A DNA stretch of 64,000 nt from Nocardioides psychrotolerans (GTDB lineage Bacteria > Actinomycetota > Actinomycetes > Propionibacteriales > Nocardioidaceae), in contig NZ_FOQG01000007.1 of the NCBI RefSeq assembly GCF_900113685.1, positions 179,525 through 243,524 on the forward strand. The letters are read 5' to 3'. The translations under genes and the position numbers were made by a program. Shown here piece by piece: positions 28,674 to 37,172 of the stretch; the stretch's first letter is position 1; each line of letters starts with the position of its first letter. The notes under the pieces are model-generated. The model was not told where the DNA came from. It was given only the letters and a program-made list of their open reading frames with translations, and ran no database searches.

Positions 28674-30095
28674 TCACCGCCCCAGGACGGCCGTGCGCTC
28701 GAACATAGGGTCGGTGAATTCGGTCAACCCCGAGTAGACATCCAGGATCCTTTCGTACTGGCGCTGGGCCTCCGGGTCAGGCTCGAAGACCTGACCACCA
28801 CGGACCATGGCCTCCAGCGCGTCCTCGAAGGTCGCGTAGGTGCCGCTGCCGACCGCGGCGCAGATCGCGGACCCGAGCCCGGCAGCGTCGCTGACCCCGG
28901 CTCGTTCCACGGGTCGCCCGAACACGTCGGCGAGGATCTGCATCATCAGGTCGGATTGCGAGCCACCGCCCGAGGCCAGCATCCGCCGTGGTGAGCGACC
29001 CAGGGCGGACTCCATGGTCTCGGTGTGAACCCGCATGCTGAGGGCGATCCCCTCGAGGACCGAGCGGTAGAGGTGGTGCGCCCCGTGCGAGCCGTCCAGC
29101 CCGATGATCGCGCCCCGCCGGTGCGGGGCGTGACCGGGCGCCAGCCAGTCTGGGATCGTCATCAGCCCACCGCAGCCCGGCGGCACCGCACGAGCCCCGG
29201 CGTTGAGCCAGTCGCGCGCAGCACTCTGGTCGACGGGAGCGAGCTCTGCGCCGCTGACCAGGTTCGTCAGCCACGTCACGGTCCACATGCCGCGGCGGAT
29301 GCCTCCGCTCTCGTAGAGGTGACGTCCCGGGATCGCCGCAGCGTTGACCCAGTAGCCGTCGTTCTCGCAGGTCAGCTCGTCACCGACCGTCATCGAGGCG
29401 ATGTAGGTGCCGAGGGACAACAGCACCGTCCCTGGATCGACCAGACCGCAGCCGAGCGCCTCGACCGCCTTGTCGTTCGCCGTGGCGTAGACGGGCACTC
29501 CCGCTGGGATGTTCGTCTCCTCCGACGCCTCGGCACTCACCAAGCCCAGCAACTCGCCAGGGTCGACCAGGTCCGGGAGCAGCTCCAGCGGCATGCCCGT
29601 CCGCTCCGCCTCTGCCGGTTCGGTCGACCACTGGCGCGTCTCGGGATCGATCGGCCACATCCCCAGATAGCTGGCAGCACTGTCGCGTCTGTTGCCGGTC
29701 AGGCGGATCGTCAGGTAGCCACCAGCGCTGGCCAGCGTCGCCACCTCCGGGTCGAGACCGGTCACCGGCAGGGAGACCCGCGCATCCATCCAGCTCAGGA
29801 CCGGCTCGGTCAGGTGGCCGGACGCATCCACCATGGCTCGACAGAACCTGATCCCACACAACCCCACGGCGACGATGTCGCCCGGGTCGCCGGCGAACGA
29901 CGCGAGCGCCTGCCGGGAGGCCTCGGCGAGGGTGTCCCACAGATCGTCCCCAGGGTGTACGGCGCGCCCGTCCGGACCGAGCTCGTAGGGCTGGAGCGCC
30001 GCCTGTCCGGAGGCGTGGACCGTGCCGACAGCGTCGATGACGGAGACCTTGGCGCTCTGGGAGCCGCCGTCGACGGCGAGGAAGTACGCGGTCAC
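28674..30095 (-). CDS. FGGY-family carbohydrate kinase
   Basis: A 473-residue kinase with the FGGY fold. The N-terminal phosphate loop is FLAVDGGSQSAKVSVID, the hinge region LSLGTYIASM, and the C-terminal ATP-binding loop LASGGGSQSDLMMQILADVF. The active-site aspartate is in TANDKAVEALGCG. The GTG start at 30095 overlaps the stop of the FAD-oxidase gene by 4 nt, and it is the last gene of the long block A operon. The substrate is unknown: a polyol, ketose or similar hydroxylated product made by the operon's dehydrogenases. Confidence 0.85.
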   Translation of the reverse strand: MTAYFLAVDGGSQSAKVSVIDAVGTVHASGQAALQPYELGPDGRAVHPGDDLWDTLAEASRQALASFAGDPGDIVAVGLCGIRFCRAMVDASGHLTEPVLSWMDARVSLPVTGLDPEVATLASAGGYLTIRLTGNRRDSAASYLGMWPIDPETRQWSTEPAEAERTGMPLELLPDLVDPGELLGLVSAEASEETNIPAGVPVYATANDKAVEALGCGLVDPGTVLLSLGTYIASMTVGDELTCENDGYWVNAAAIPGRHLYESGGIRRGMWTVTWLTNLVSGAELAPVDQSAARDWLNAGARAVPPGCGGLMTIPDWLAPGHAPHRRGAIIGLDGSHGAHHLYRSVLEGIALSMRVHTETMESALGRSPRRMLASGGGSQSDLMMQILADVFGRPVERAGVSDAAGLGSAICAAVGSGTYATFEDALEAMVRGGQVFEPDPEAQRQYERILDVYSGLTEFTDPMFERTAVLGR

Positions 30096-31591
30096 GACAC
30101 AGGTGACTCGGTGAGGACGGCTCGACCGTCCTCGTCCATCGGGTAGACCGATCCCGGGTTCATGATGTTGTGGGGATCGAAGACCCGCTTGAGCCCGGAC
30201 AGCACGTAGTAGGCGCTGCCGTGCTCCTCCTGAACCCACGGCGTGCGGTACTTTCCCACGCCGTGGTGGTGCACCATGGAACCACCCACCCGAAGCGCCT
30301 CCTCGACGATGATCGCGTTCAGCGGCAGGTGGTAGAGGTCGATCTCCTCACGCGGCTCGCAGGTGATGGCGTAGTCGTAGACGAAGTACAGGTTCGTGCC
30401 AGTCTGGTAGGAGTGCGAGGAGTGCGCCCCCAGCATCGTCAGGTCTGCGAGCCGCGGGAAGGTCGTGCGGATCCGCGTCATGACGGCGTCGTAGAGCTCG
30501 GCGGTGCGCGACCAGTCCACCGACACCTCCGTGGTGTACCCCAGGTGCGCCGTCTCGAGCATCACCGATTTCTCGGCCGCGATCTTGTCCACCCCCCAGT
30601 TCAGCGACTCGAACCAGGCGCGGATCACGGTCTCCGAGATGCTCTGGTGCTCGACGGCTGCGGCCATGGCCTCGATCGCAGTGGCGGTGGCCTCCACGAG
30701 GGGCGTGGGACCCTCGGCCGTGAGCACGACGAGGTTCTGGTCCATCGGGTGGTCTGGGAAGTGCTGGCGCGCATCCTCCGGTGAGTAGAGCCGGGCGACC
30801 GAGGGTCGGTAGCCGGCAGTGACGACCTCCCGCAGCAGCGCCACCCCCGCGGCGAAGTCCGGGAGCAGGAAGCCGAAGTAGCGGGTGTTGTCGGGATACC
30901 AACGGAACAGCTTGACCGTCACCTCGGTGATGAAGGCGAGCGCTCCCTCGTTGCCGATGACCACATGGCGGATGTCGGGTCCGGCCGCGCGGCGGGGCAC
31001 GTTCTTGATCCGGGTGACCTGTCCGCGCGGGAACACGGCCTCGAGTCCGACCACCATGTCCTCGATCGCGCCGTAGAGCGTGGAGAACTGGCCGATCGAC
31101 CGGGTGGCGACCAGGCCGCCCATCTGGGCGATGGGCTTCGACTGGGGCGAGTGGCCCGTGGTCAGTCCTTGCGCTCTCAGCAGATCCTCGAGGTCCTGGA
31201 GGGGGACGCCGCACTGCGTGGTGGCCATCATGTTCTCCGCGTCGACGTGGAGGACCTGGTCCATCCGCGACCCGTCGATCACGAGCGCGTCCTCGACGAC
31301 CGTCTCGAGGCCACCCTCGGTGCTCGTGCCACCGGTGCGGGGCACGACGGCCACCCGCTCGCGGTGGGCGAAGTCAAGCAACTGGGCGACCTGGTCGGTC
31401 GAGGTGGGGTAGACGACGGCAGCGGGGATCGGTCCGTCGTAGATCCCGTGCACCGAGGTGTACTTGCGGAACCTGTCCACGCTGCTCTCACGTAGGCGGG
31501 TGGCGTCGGTGTCCACCTGGTCGGCACCGAGCAGGTCGGTGACGGCACGGACGATGTCCGCACGACTCATCGTCGATCGGGAGTTGACCAT
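30092..31591 (-). CDS. FAD-linked oxidase, alkyl-DHAP-synthase-like
   Basis: A protein of about 499 residues of the VAO/PCMH flavoprotein family. The FAD-binding PP-loop is VVPRTGGTSTEGGLE, and the FAD-contacting MGGLVATRSIGQFSTLYGA segment follows. The C-terminal substrate domain carries MVHHHGVGKYRTPWVQEEHG, almost the signature of alkyldihydroxyacetonephosphate synthase (HHHGVGK). Bacterial members are usually oxidases or dehydrogenases of 2-hydroxy acids rather than ether-lipid enzymes. The start at 31591 (MVNSRSTMSRADIV) is chosen because the longer frame has no similarity. Within the operon it may oxidise a hydroxylated intermediate before phosphorylation. Confidence 0.82.
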   Translation of the reverse strand: MVNSRSTMSRADIVRAVTDLLGADQVDTDATRLRESSVDRFRKYTSVHGIYDGPIPAAVVYPTSTDQVAQLLDFAHRERVAVVPRTGGTSTEGGLETVVEDALVIDGSRMDQVLHVDAENMMATTQCGVPLQDLEDLLRAQGLTTGHSPQSKPIAQMGGLVATRSIGQFSTLYGAIEDMVVGLEAVFPRGQVTRIKNVPRRAAGPDIRHVVIGNEGALAFITEVTVKLFRWYPDNTRYFGFLLPDFAAGVALLREVVTAGYRPSVARLYSPEDARQHFPDHPMDQNLVVLTAEGPTPLVEATATAIEAMAAAVEHQSISETVIRAWFESLNWGVDKIAAEKSVMLETAHLGYTTEVSVDWSRTAELYDAVMTRIRTTFPRLADLTMLGAHSSHSYQTGTNLYFVYDYAITCEPREEIDLYHLPLNAIIVEEALRVGGSMVHHHGVGKYRTPWVQEEHGSAYYVLSGLKRVFDPHNIMNPGSVYPMDEDGRAVLTESPVS

Positions 31592-31652
31592 CGGGAAGGG
31601 GCCTTTCTCGGGATGGGGAGGCATGTGCGAGGGGCGGTGCAGGAGCGGACGA

Positions 31653-32429
31653 CTAGCGGACGAGGTAGCCACCGTCGACGGCGAGCACATGCCCGTTGAC
31701 GTAATCGGAGGCACGGGACGCGAGGAACACCGTGGCGCCCATCAGGTCGGCGGGGTCACCCCACCGGCCGGCGGGGATGTGCTCGACGATGCGTCGGTTC
31801 GTCTCGGGCTCTGCGCGGGTCGCGATGGTGATGGCGGTAGTGAAGTAGCCCGGGGCGATGGCATTGACCTGGACGTTGTGCTCGGCGAGCTCATCGCAGT
31901 AGGCCTTGGTGAAGCCGACGATCCCCGCCTTCGAGGCGGCGTAGGCCGGCGACTGCCGCCCGCCGAGGAAGGAGAAGAGCGACGCGACGTTGATGATCTT
32001 GCCGGCGCCTTGCCGGACCATCTCGAGGCTGGCGTGACGGGCCATCTCGAAGGCAGCGGTCATGTTCACCGCGATCATGGGGTCCCAGTGGGAGCGGTCG
32101 AAGTCGGCCACGTCGGCGAGCACGCAGATGCCGGCGGAGTTCACCAGAATGTCGACGCCGCCCAGGTCTGCCACGCACTGGCTGACCACCGCGGCCGGCA
32201 CCCCCTCCTGGGTGATGTCGGCCTCGACGAAGACGTAGGCGCGACCGCAGTCGGTGACGAGCTTCTCGGTCTCGCCCTCGTCCGGGGCGAGGCTGGGGAC
32301 GAAGACGTCGGCCCCGGCCCGGGCCAGGGCCAGGGTGAAGGCGCGACCGAGCCCGGTGTTGCCCCCCGTGACCAGCGCACGCTTGCCCGCCAGCGAAAAG
32401 GTGTCCAGCGTGAAGTCGGTGATCTCCAT
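31653..32429 (-). CDS. Short-chain dehydrogenase/reductase (KduD-like)
   Basis: A classical SDR of 258 residues. The NAD(P)-binding TGGNTGLG motif is near residue 22, NSAG follows, and the catalytic S-Y-K triad is in NVASLFSFLGGRQSPAYAAS then K. The C-terminal part VFLASRASDYVNGHVLAVDG is typical of 2-deoxy-D-gluconate 3-dehydrogenase/gluconate 5-dehydrogenase relatives. It follows the aldehyde dehydrogenase gene with a 1-nt TGATG overlap. The substrate is probably a polyol or sugar acid. Confidence 0.87.
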   Translation of the reverse strand: MEITDFTLDTFSLAGKRALVTGGNTGLGRAFTLALARAGADVFVPSLAPDEGETEKLVTDCGRAYVFVEADITQEGVPAAVVSQCVADLGGVDILVNSAGICVLADVADFDRSHWDPMIAVNMTAAFEMARHASLEMVRQGAGKIINVASLFSFLGGRQSPAYAASKAGIVGFTKAYCDELAEHNVQVNAIAPGYFTTAITIATRAEPETNRRIVEHIPAGRWGDPADLMGATVFLASRASDYVNGHVLAVDGGYLVR

Positions 32430-33916
32430 CAGCTGGGCTCCTCAGTGGCGAACGGGTCGCGGATGCCGATGTAGACGGTTTCGAGGTACTCCTCGATGCC
32501 CTCCGCTCCACCTTCGCGTCCCATACCCGAGGCCTTGACGCCACCGAAGGGCGCGGCCGGGTTGGACACGACACCGGTGTTGATGCCGAGCATCCCGGCC
32601 TCGAGTCGCTCGGTGAGGCGCAGCGCCCGATCGAGGTCGCGCGTGTAGACGAAGGCGACGAGCCCGTACTGCGTGCTGTTGGCCAGGCGGACCGCTTCGG
32701 CGTCGTCGTCGAAGACCATGATCGGCGCCACGGGTCCGAAGATCTCGTCCTGCACGATCGCCATGTCAGCCGTGACGCCGGTGACGACGGTCGCCGGGTA
32801 GAAGTAGCCCTCACCAACAGGGACCGCCCCGCCGACGACGAGCGTCCCGCCGGCCGCGACGGCCTCGTCGACCAGCGTGGCCACCTTCTGGCGTGACCGC
32901 TCGTCGATGAGGGGTCCCAGGGTGGTGCCCGGCTCGCTGCCGGGGCCGACGACGAAGCCCGCCATCCGCTCGGCGAAGGTCGCGGTGAACTTCTCGGCGA
33001 CCGAGCGGTGCACGAGGATCCGGTTGGCTGCGACACAGGCCTCGCCACCGTTGCGCATCTTGGCGACGATCGCACCGTCGACCGCCGCGTCCACGTCGGC
33101 GTCGTCGCAGACGATGAAGGGGGCGTTGCCGCCCAGCTCCATCGACACCCGCAGCACCTGGTCGGCAGCCTGGGAGATCAACCGACGGCCCACCTGGGTG
33201 GAGCCGGTGAACGAGAGCTTGCGCAGGCGCGGGTCGGCGATGACCGGTCCACTGACCTCGGCGGCGCTGGTGGTCGTGACGACGTTCAGCACTCCCGCAG
33301 GGACGCCGGCCTCGACGAGCACCTGGGTCAGGAGCAGCGAGGTCAAAGGGGTGAGCTCGGCCGGCTTCAGCACCATCGTGCACCCGGCGGCCAGGGCCGG
33401 GGCGATCTTCCGCGTGGCCATTGCGATCGGGAAGTTCCACGGGGTGATGAGCAGGCAGGGCCCCACCGGGCGCTTGCGCACAAGCAGCCGGTTCACTCCG
33501 TCCGGAGCGGTCATGTACCTCCCCGAGATGCGGGGTGCCTCCTCGCTGAACCAGCGCAGGAACTCCGCTCCATAAGCCACCTCGGCGCGGGACTCGGCCA
33601 GAGGCTTGCCCATCTCCCAGGTGATCAGCCTGGCGAAGTCCTCGGCACGCTCGGTCACCAGGGTGAACGCGCGCCGCAGGATCTCTGCGCGCACGCGGGC
33701 TCCGGTGCGGCCCCACGACTCCTGGGCGTCGTGGGCGGCGGCGAGGGCGGCCATCCCGTCCTCCGCAGAGGCATCCGCGACCTTCAGCAGGACCGACCCG
33801 CGCGCCGGGTCGACCACGTCGAAGGTACGTCCCCCGGCGGCCTCCACCCAGGAGCCGGCGATGAAAAGACCGGTGGGCACCGAGGCCAGGAGCGCCTCGT
33901 CGGTGAGCGCACTCAT
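32429..33916 (-). CDS. NAD(P)+-dependent aldehyde dehydrogenase (succinate-semialdehyde type)
   Basis: A 495-residue ALDH. It has LLITPWNFPIAMATRKIAPA for cofactor binding, the general base E in MELGGNAPFIV and the catalytic cysteine in NGGEACVAANR; EIFGPVAPI completes the fold. The subfamily resembles succinate-semialdehyde dehydrogenases (GabD). The start is the ATG at 33916, which overlaps the preceding dehydrogenase gene by 4 nt; the frame is open upstream only antisense to family similarity. In this operon it likely oxidises an aldehyde to an acid. Confidence 0.9.
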   Translation of the reverse strand: MSALTDEALLASVPTGLFIAGSWVEAAGGRTFDVVDPARGSVLLKVADASAEDGMAALAAAHDAQESWGRTGARVRAEILRRAFTLVTERAEDFARLITWEMGKPLAESRAEVAYGAEFLRWFSEEAPRISGRYMTAPDGVNRLLVRKRPVGPCLLITPWNFPIAMATRKIAPALAAGCTMVLKPAELTPLTSLLLTQVLVEAGVPAGVLNVVTTTSAAEVSGPVIADPRLRKLSFTGSTQVGRRLISQAADQVLRVSMELGGNAPFIVCDDADVDAAVDGAIVAKMRNGGEACVAANRILVHRSVAEKFTATFAERMAGFVVGPGSEPGTTLGPLIDERSRQKVATLVDEAVAAGGTLVVGGAVPVGEGYFYPATVVTGVTADMAIVQDEIFGPVAPIMVFDDDAEAVRLANSTQYGLVAFVYTRDLDRALRLTERLEAGMLGINTGVVSNPAAPFGGVKASGMGREGGAEGIEEYLETVYIGIRDPFATEEPS

Positions 33917-34869
33917 GCGGGGACCGCCTGAGTGCCGACTGGGCCGTCGACAGGACCGTCGAGCCGCAGGCTTTGCCCGATCAGGTCCTCGTAGAGCTTG
34001 AAGGGGGTCATCTCGCCGGCCTGGTCCCCGTAGGAGGCCCTGGCCCGGCGATAGACCTGCTCCACCAGCGACGAGACCTCGACCGGGACGCCGACCGACC
34101 GGGCCAGGTCGATCGACAGGCCCAGGTCCTTGCAGGCCAGCGCGATCGCGAAGCCCTCGTCGTAGTCGCCGTCGTTCAGGATCGACAAGACGTCGCGCTC
34201 CAGGAAGGTGCTGTTCGCCGGGCTGGCGATCAGGGAGTCGCGCAGGACATCGAGGCGCACCCCCGCTCGTACGCCGACCGCCAGCACCTCCGCCGTCGCC
34301 ACCAGGTGGGAGAACCACAGCTGGTTGATCATCAGCTTGGTGGCGTAGCCGGCCCCGTGCGGACCCACGTGCAGGATGCGCTCGGGGTCACCCATCGCCT
34401 CGAACACCGGCCGCCAGCGCTCGACGTGGTCGGCGTCGCCCCCGATGAAGATCTGCAGCCGCCCCATGGCCGCACCCACGGACATTCCACTGACCGGGGC
34501 GTCGATGACCACGATGCCCCGGTTGGCCCCGCGTCGCCGCACGTCATCAGCCACGGCGGGCACCGACGTGGACATGTCGATCCACGTGCCCCCGTCAGGC
34601 AGCCCCTCGAGGATCCCGTCGGCCCCGTTGAGGACCTCGCTCACGATCGCCGGCGTCGGGAGCATGGTGATGACCACGTCCGTGATGGCTGCGACGGCCG
34701 CCGGAGATGCGCCGACCTCCGCGCCCAGGCTGACGAACTCCTCGAGGACCTCGAGTCGGGTGTCGTGGACGACCACGGGGAACCCGGCCTTGAGAAGGTT
34801 CCTCGTCATTCCGGACCCCATACTTCCCAGGCCGATGAAGCCGATCCGGGGGGGTTGGGTGTGCTGCAT
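33913..34869 (-). CDS. Beta-hydroxyacid dehydrogenase (3-hydroxyisobutyrate dehydrogenase family)
   Basis: A 318-residue NAD(P)-dependent dehydrogenase. The cofactor motif is IGFIGLGSMGSGM at residues 9-21. The substrate-binding motif DAPVSGMSVGAAMGRL follows, and the catalytic lysine is in GYATKLMINQLWFS. The start is the ATG at 34869. Relatives reduce or oxidise tartronate semialdehyde, 3-hydroxyisobutyrate, sulfolactaldehyde and similar C3 compounds. It sits between the Fae-like gene and the aldehyde dehydrogenase, and so may handle the same aldehyde in the reductive direction. Confidence 0.87.
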   Translation of the reverse strand: MQHTQPPRIGFIGLGSMGSGMTRNLLKAGFPVVVHDTRLEVLEEFVSLGAEVGASPAAVAAITDVVITMLPTPAIVSEVLNGADGILEGLPDGGTWIDMSTSVPAVADDVRRRGANRGIVVIDAPVSGMSVGAAMGRLQIFIGGDADHVERWRPVFEAMGDPERILHVGPHGAGYATKLMINQLWFSHLVATAEVLAVGVRAGVRLDVLRDSLIASPANSTFLERDVLSILNDGDYDEGFAIALACKDLGLSIDLARSVGVPVEVSSLVEQVYRRARASYGDQAGEMTPFKLYEDLIGQSLRLDGPVDGPVGTQAVPA

Positions 34870-34915
34870 GGCGTGCTTGTCCTCACTGGGGTGCGGGCGG
34901 TGGCCCGGCGGATGG

Positions 34916-35428
34916 TCAGGCTGGCGGGGTGTAGAAGGGGTTGTGCAGGTCCTGCCGGGCGGCGAGCACCTCATCGGTGCTCGGGAGGCGCTGGGCCCCG
35001 TTCGTCAACGCCGTCATGGTGGCCTCGCGGTTGTTCCGGTAGACCTCGTCGGCATCGTCGGCGGCCGGGTTGACCCAGACGGCGACCACGAGGGCGCCGG
35101 CGTCCACGGCGTCCCCGGTGATGACGCCGGAGGCGACCGCGTCCGCGACCCCGCCGGCGACACCGGCCTGGGCGGGACCCCAGATCATCACCCCGTGCTC
35201 GTCACTCGCGGGTGCGGCCTTGGTGACGAACAAGGTCACCGGCTTGACGGGGACCCCCGGCTTCAGCACGGCCATGAACGGCACGTGGCCACTGCTCGGC
35301 GTGGCCAGGGCCGTCGCCCAGGCCGTGCCGACTGGACCGTTCCGGTCACCGAACACGGTGTTGATGTGCGCGGCGTTGGCGCCCGTTCCGATGAACGACT
35401 CACCGATCTCGACGGTGGACTCAGCCAT
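34916..35428 (-). CDS. Formaldehyde-activating enzyme (Fae) homologue
   Basis: A 170-residue protein matching the Fae family over its whole length. The conserved opening GESFIGTGANAAHINTVFGD places histidine 21 where Fae has its proposed catalytic histidine. LKPGVPVKPVTLFVTK, IWGPAQAGVAGGVADAVASG and VVAVWVNPAADDADEVYRNN follow in Fae order. In methylotrophs Fae speeds condensation of formaldehyde with tetrahydromethanopterin. Most actinobacteria lack that cofactor, so the true carrier or ligand here is open. The ATG at 35428 overlaps the transporter binding-protein gene by 8 nt, which ties it to the importer. Confidence 0.85.
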   Translation of the reverse strand: MAESTVEIGESFIGTGANAAHINTVFGDRNGPVGTAWATALATPSSGHVPFMAVLKPGVPVKPVTLFVTKAAPASDEHGVMIWGPAQAGVAGGVADAVASGVITGDAVDAGALVVAVWVNPAADDADEVYRNNREATMTALTNGAQRLPSTDEVLAARQDLHNPFYTPPA

Positions 35429-36350
35429 CGATGAGACCCTGCTCGGTCAGCCAGTCGATGGCGATGTCCTCGGGGTCCTCGCCATCGACGTCGGCCTTGG
35501 CGTTGAGCTCCTGCATCTGCTCGGTGGTCAGCAGGCTCGAGACCTCCGCCATCACGTCGGCGATCTCCGGGTACTCCTTCAGCACGTCGGCGTCCATGGT
35601 GAGGGCTCCCTGGTAGACGGGGAAGAACTTCTTGTCGTCCTCGAGGACGAGCAGGTCCATCGCCTTGATGCGACCGTCGGTGGCGAAGACCTCGCCGAAG
35701 TTGCAGTCCTTGCCATCCTGCGTAGCCGTGTAGATCACGCCGGTGTCGAGCATCACCAGGTCGTCGTCGGAGACGCCGAACCCGTAGGCCCCCTTCAGAC
35801 CCGGCCAGCCGTCGTCACGGGTGCTGAACTCGCTCTCGATGCAGAAGGTCTGCTCGGACGGGTCGAGGGCGGCGACATCGCTGAGCGTCGTGACACCCAG
35901 CTCCTCCGCCTTGTCCTGCCGGATGGCGAAGGCGTAGGTGTTGTTCAACGGCGCGGGGTCGAGCCAGGCGATCCCGTTGGCGGCGTCGGCCTCCTTGACG
36001 GCATCGAACTGCTCCTGCGGGTCGGTGATCGGGGTGGTCTCCTGGTTGTAGGTGATCCACGAGGTGCCGGTGTACTCCCAGTAACCGATGAAGTCACCGT
36101 TCTCGAGAGCCTGGCGCACGTTGGCCGAGCCCACCAGCTGGGTGTTCACCTCGACATCCGCGCCGTTCGCGTTGAGTAGCTCGCCGGTGATGTGGGCCAG
36201 GATGTACTGCTCGGAGAAGTCCTTCGAGCCGATGGTGCCGGTCAGACCTTCGAGCCCACCACCGCTGGAGCTGGAGTCGGAACCGCCACCGCAAGCGGAG
36301 GCCAGCGCCACAGCGCCGAGGGCGAGGGTGAGCGGGACGATCTTCTTCAT
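35421..36350 (-). CDS. Quaternary-amine-type ABC substrate-binding lipoprotein
   Basis: A 309-residue lipoprotein. The signal ends in LASAC with C20 as the lipidated cysteine, followed by a glycine/serine linker. The mature part is the OpuAC/OsmX fold: TGTIGSKDFSEQYILAHITG, then GYWEYTGTSWITY, ending DIAIDWLTEQGLIDG. This family binds glycine betaine, choline, carnitine or related compounds. It is encoded with two permeases and one ATPase. The actual ligand is unknown; the downstream catabolic genes suggest import for growth rather than osmoprotection. Confidence 0.88.
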   Translation of the reverse strand: MKKIVPLTLALGAVALASACGGGSDSSSSGGGLEGLTGTIGSKDFSEQYILAHITGELLNANGADVEVNTQLVGSANVRQALENGDFIGYWEYTGTSWITYNQETTPITDPQEQFDAVKEADAANGIAWLDPAPLNNTYAFAIRQDKAEELGVTTLSDVAALDPSEQTFCIESEFSTRDDGWPGLKGAYGFGVSDDDLVMLDTGVIYTATQDGKDCNFGEVFATDGRIKAMDLLVLEDDKKFFPVYQGALTMDADVLKEYPEIADVMAEVSSLLTTEQMQELNAKADVDGEDPEDIAIDWLTEQGLIDG

Positions 36351-36398
36351 CTGCGTCTTCTTTCGTCGTTGAATGAGAGGGCGTGCGTGAGGTGGGGG

Positions 36399-37172
36399 CT
36401 AGAGGCCGCGTGGGCGGGCGAAGTCCTCGACGAGTCCGGCGAGCCAGTCGATGAGGATGGCGATGCCGGCGACGAGCGCAGCACCGACGATGAGCACGGG
36501 GTAGCGCTGGAGCTTCAGACCGTTGACGATCATGTCGCCGAGACCGCCGGCGTTGATGAAGGTGGCGATGGTGGCCACGCCGACGGCGAAGACGAGCGAG
36601 GTCCGCAGACCAGCGAGGATGACCGGCGAGGCGAGGGGCAGCTCGACTCGACGCAGCACCTGCCAGCCGGTCATGCCCATGCCCAACGCCGACTCACGGA
36701 TGGCACTGTCGACCTCCGCGAGGCCCGTGAGCGTGTTGCGCAGGACCGGGAGGAACGCGTAGGCCACCAAGGCGATGAGCGCGGTCGAGAAACCGGTCTT
36801 CCACACGATCGCGAGGAGGATGACGACGCCCACCGCAGGAGTCGCCTGGCCGATGTTGGCCAACGTCAGCACGACGGCTCGCAGGATCCGCGACTGGGAC
36901 CGGTGGATGAGGACTCCGGCCGGGATGGCGAGCAGCGCGACCAGTGCGGCGGCGGAGAGTGACAGCACGAGGTGCTCACGGACCCGGTCGACGATGTAGT
37001 TGGCGTTGAGGGTGCGCTTCTCGATGGAGTCGAGCTCGAGGGACGCGAGCCAGAGCGTCGTGCCGAGGGCGAGGAGGGCCACGACCACGGGCGCCGCGAG
37101 GACGCGGGCGATCAGGGCGCCCCGAGAGCGCTGGCCCAACGGCGCAGCCGTGGCAGTGGCGGGCGCGGTCAT
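36399..37172 (-). CDS. ABC permease (OpuCB/OpuCD type)
   Basis: A 257-residue membrane protein with about six hydrophobic segments. The cytoplasmic EAA-type loop is in LRNTLTGLAEVDSAIRESAL, then GMGMTGWQVLRRVELPLA, which contacts the ATPase. It pairs with the second permease of the operon. The ATG at 37172 overlaps the ATPase stop by 4 nt. Confidence 0.88.
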   Translation of the reverse strand: MTAPATATAAPLGQRSRGALIARVLAAPVVVALLALGTTLWLASLELDSIEKRTLNANYIVDRVREHLVLSLSAAALVALLAIPAGVLIHRSQSRILRAVVLTLANIGQATPAVGVVILLAIVWKTGFSTALIALVAYAFLPVLRNTLTGLAEVDSAIRESALGMGMTGWQVLRRVELPLASPVILAGLRTSLVFAVGVATIATFINAGGLGDMIVNGLKLQRYPVLIVGAALVAGIAILIDWLAGLVEDFARPRGL

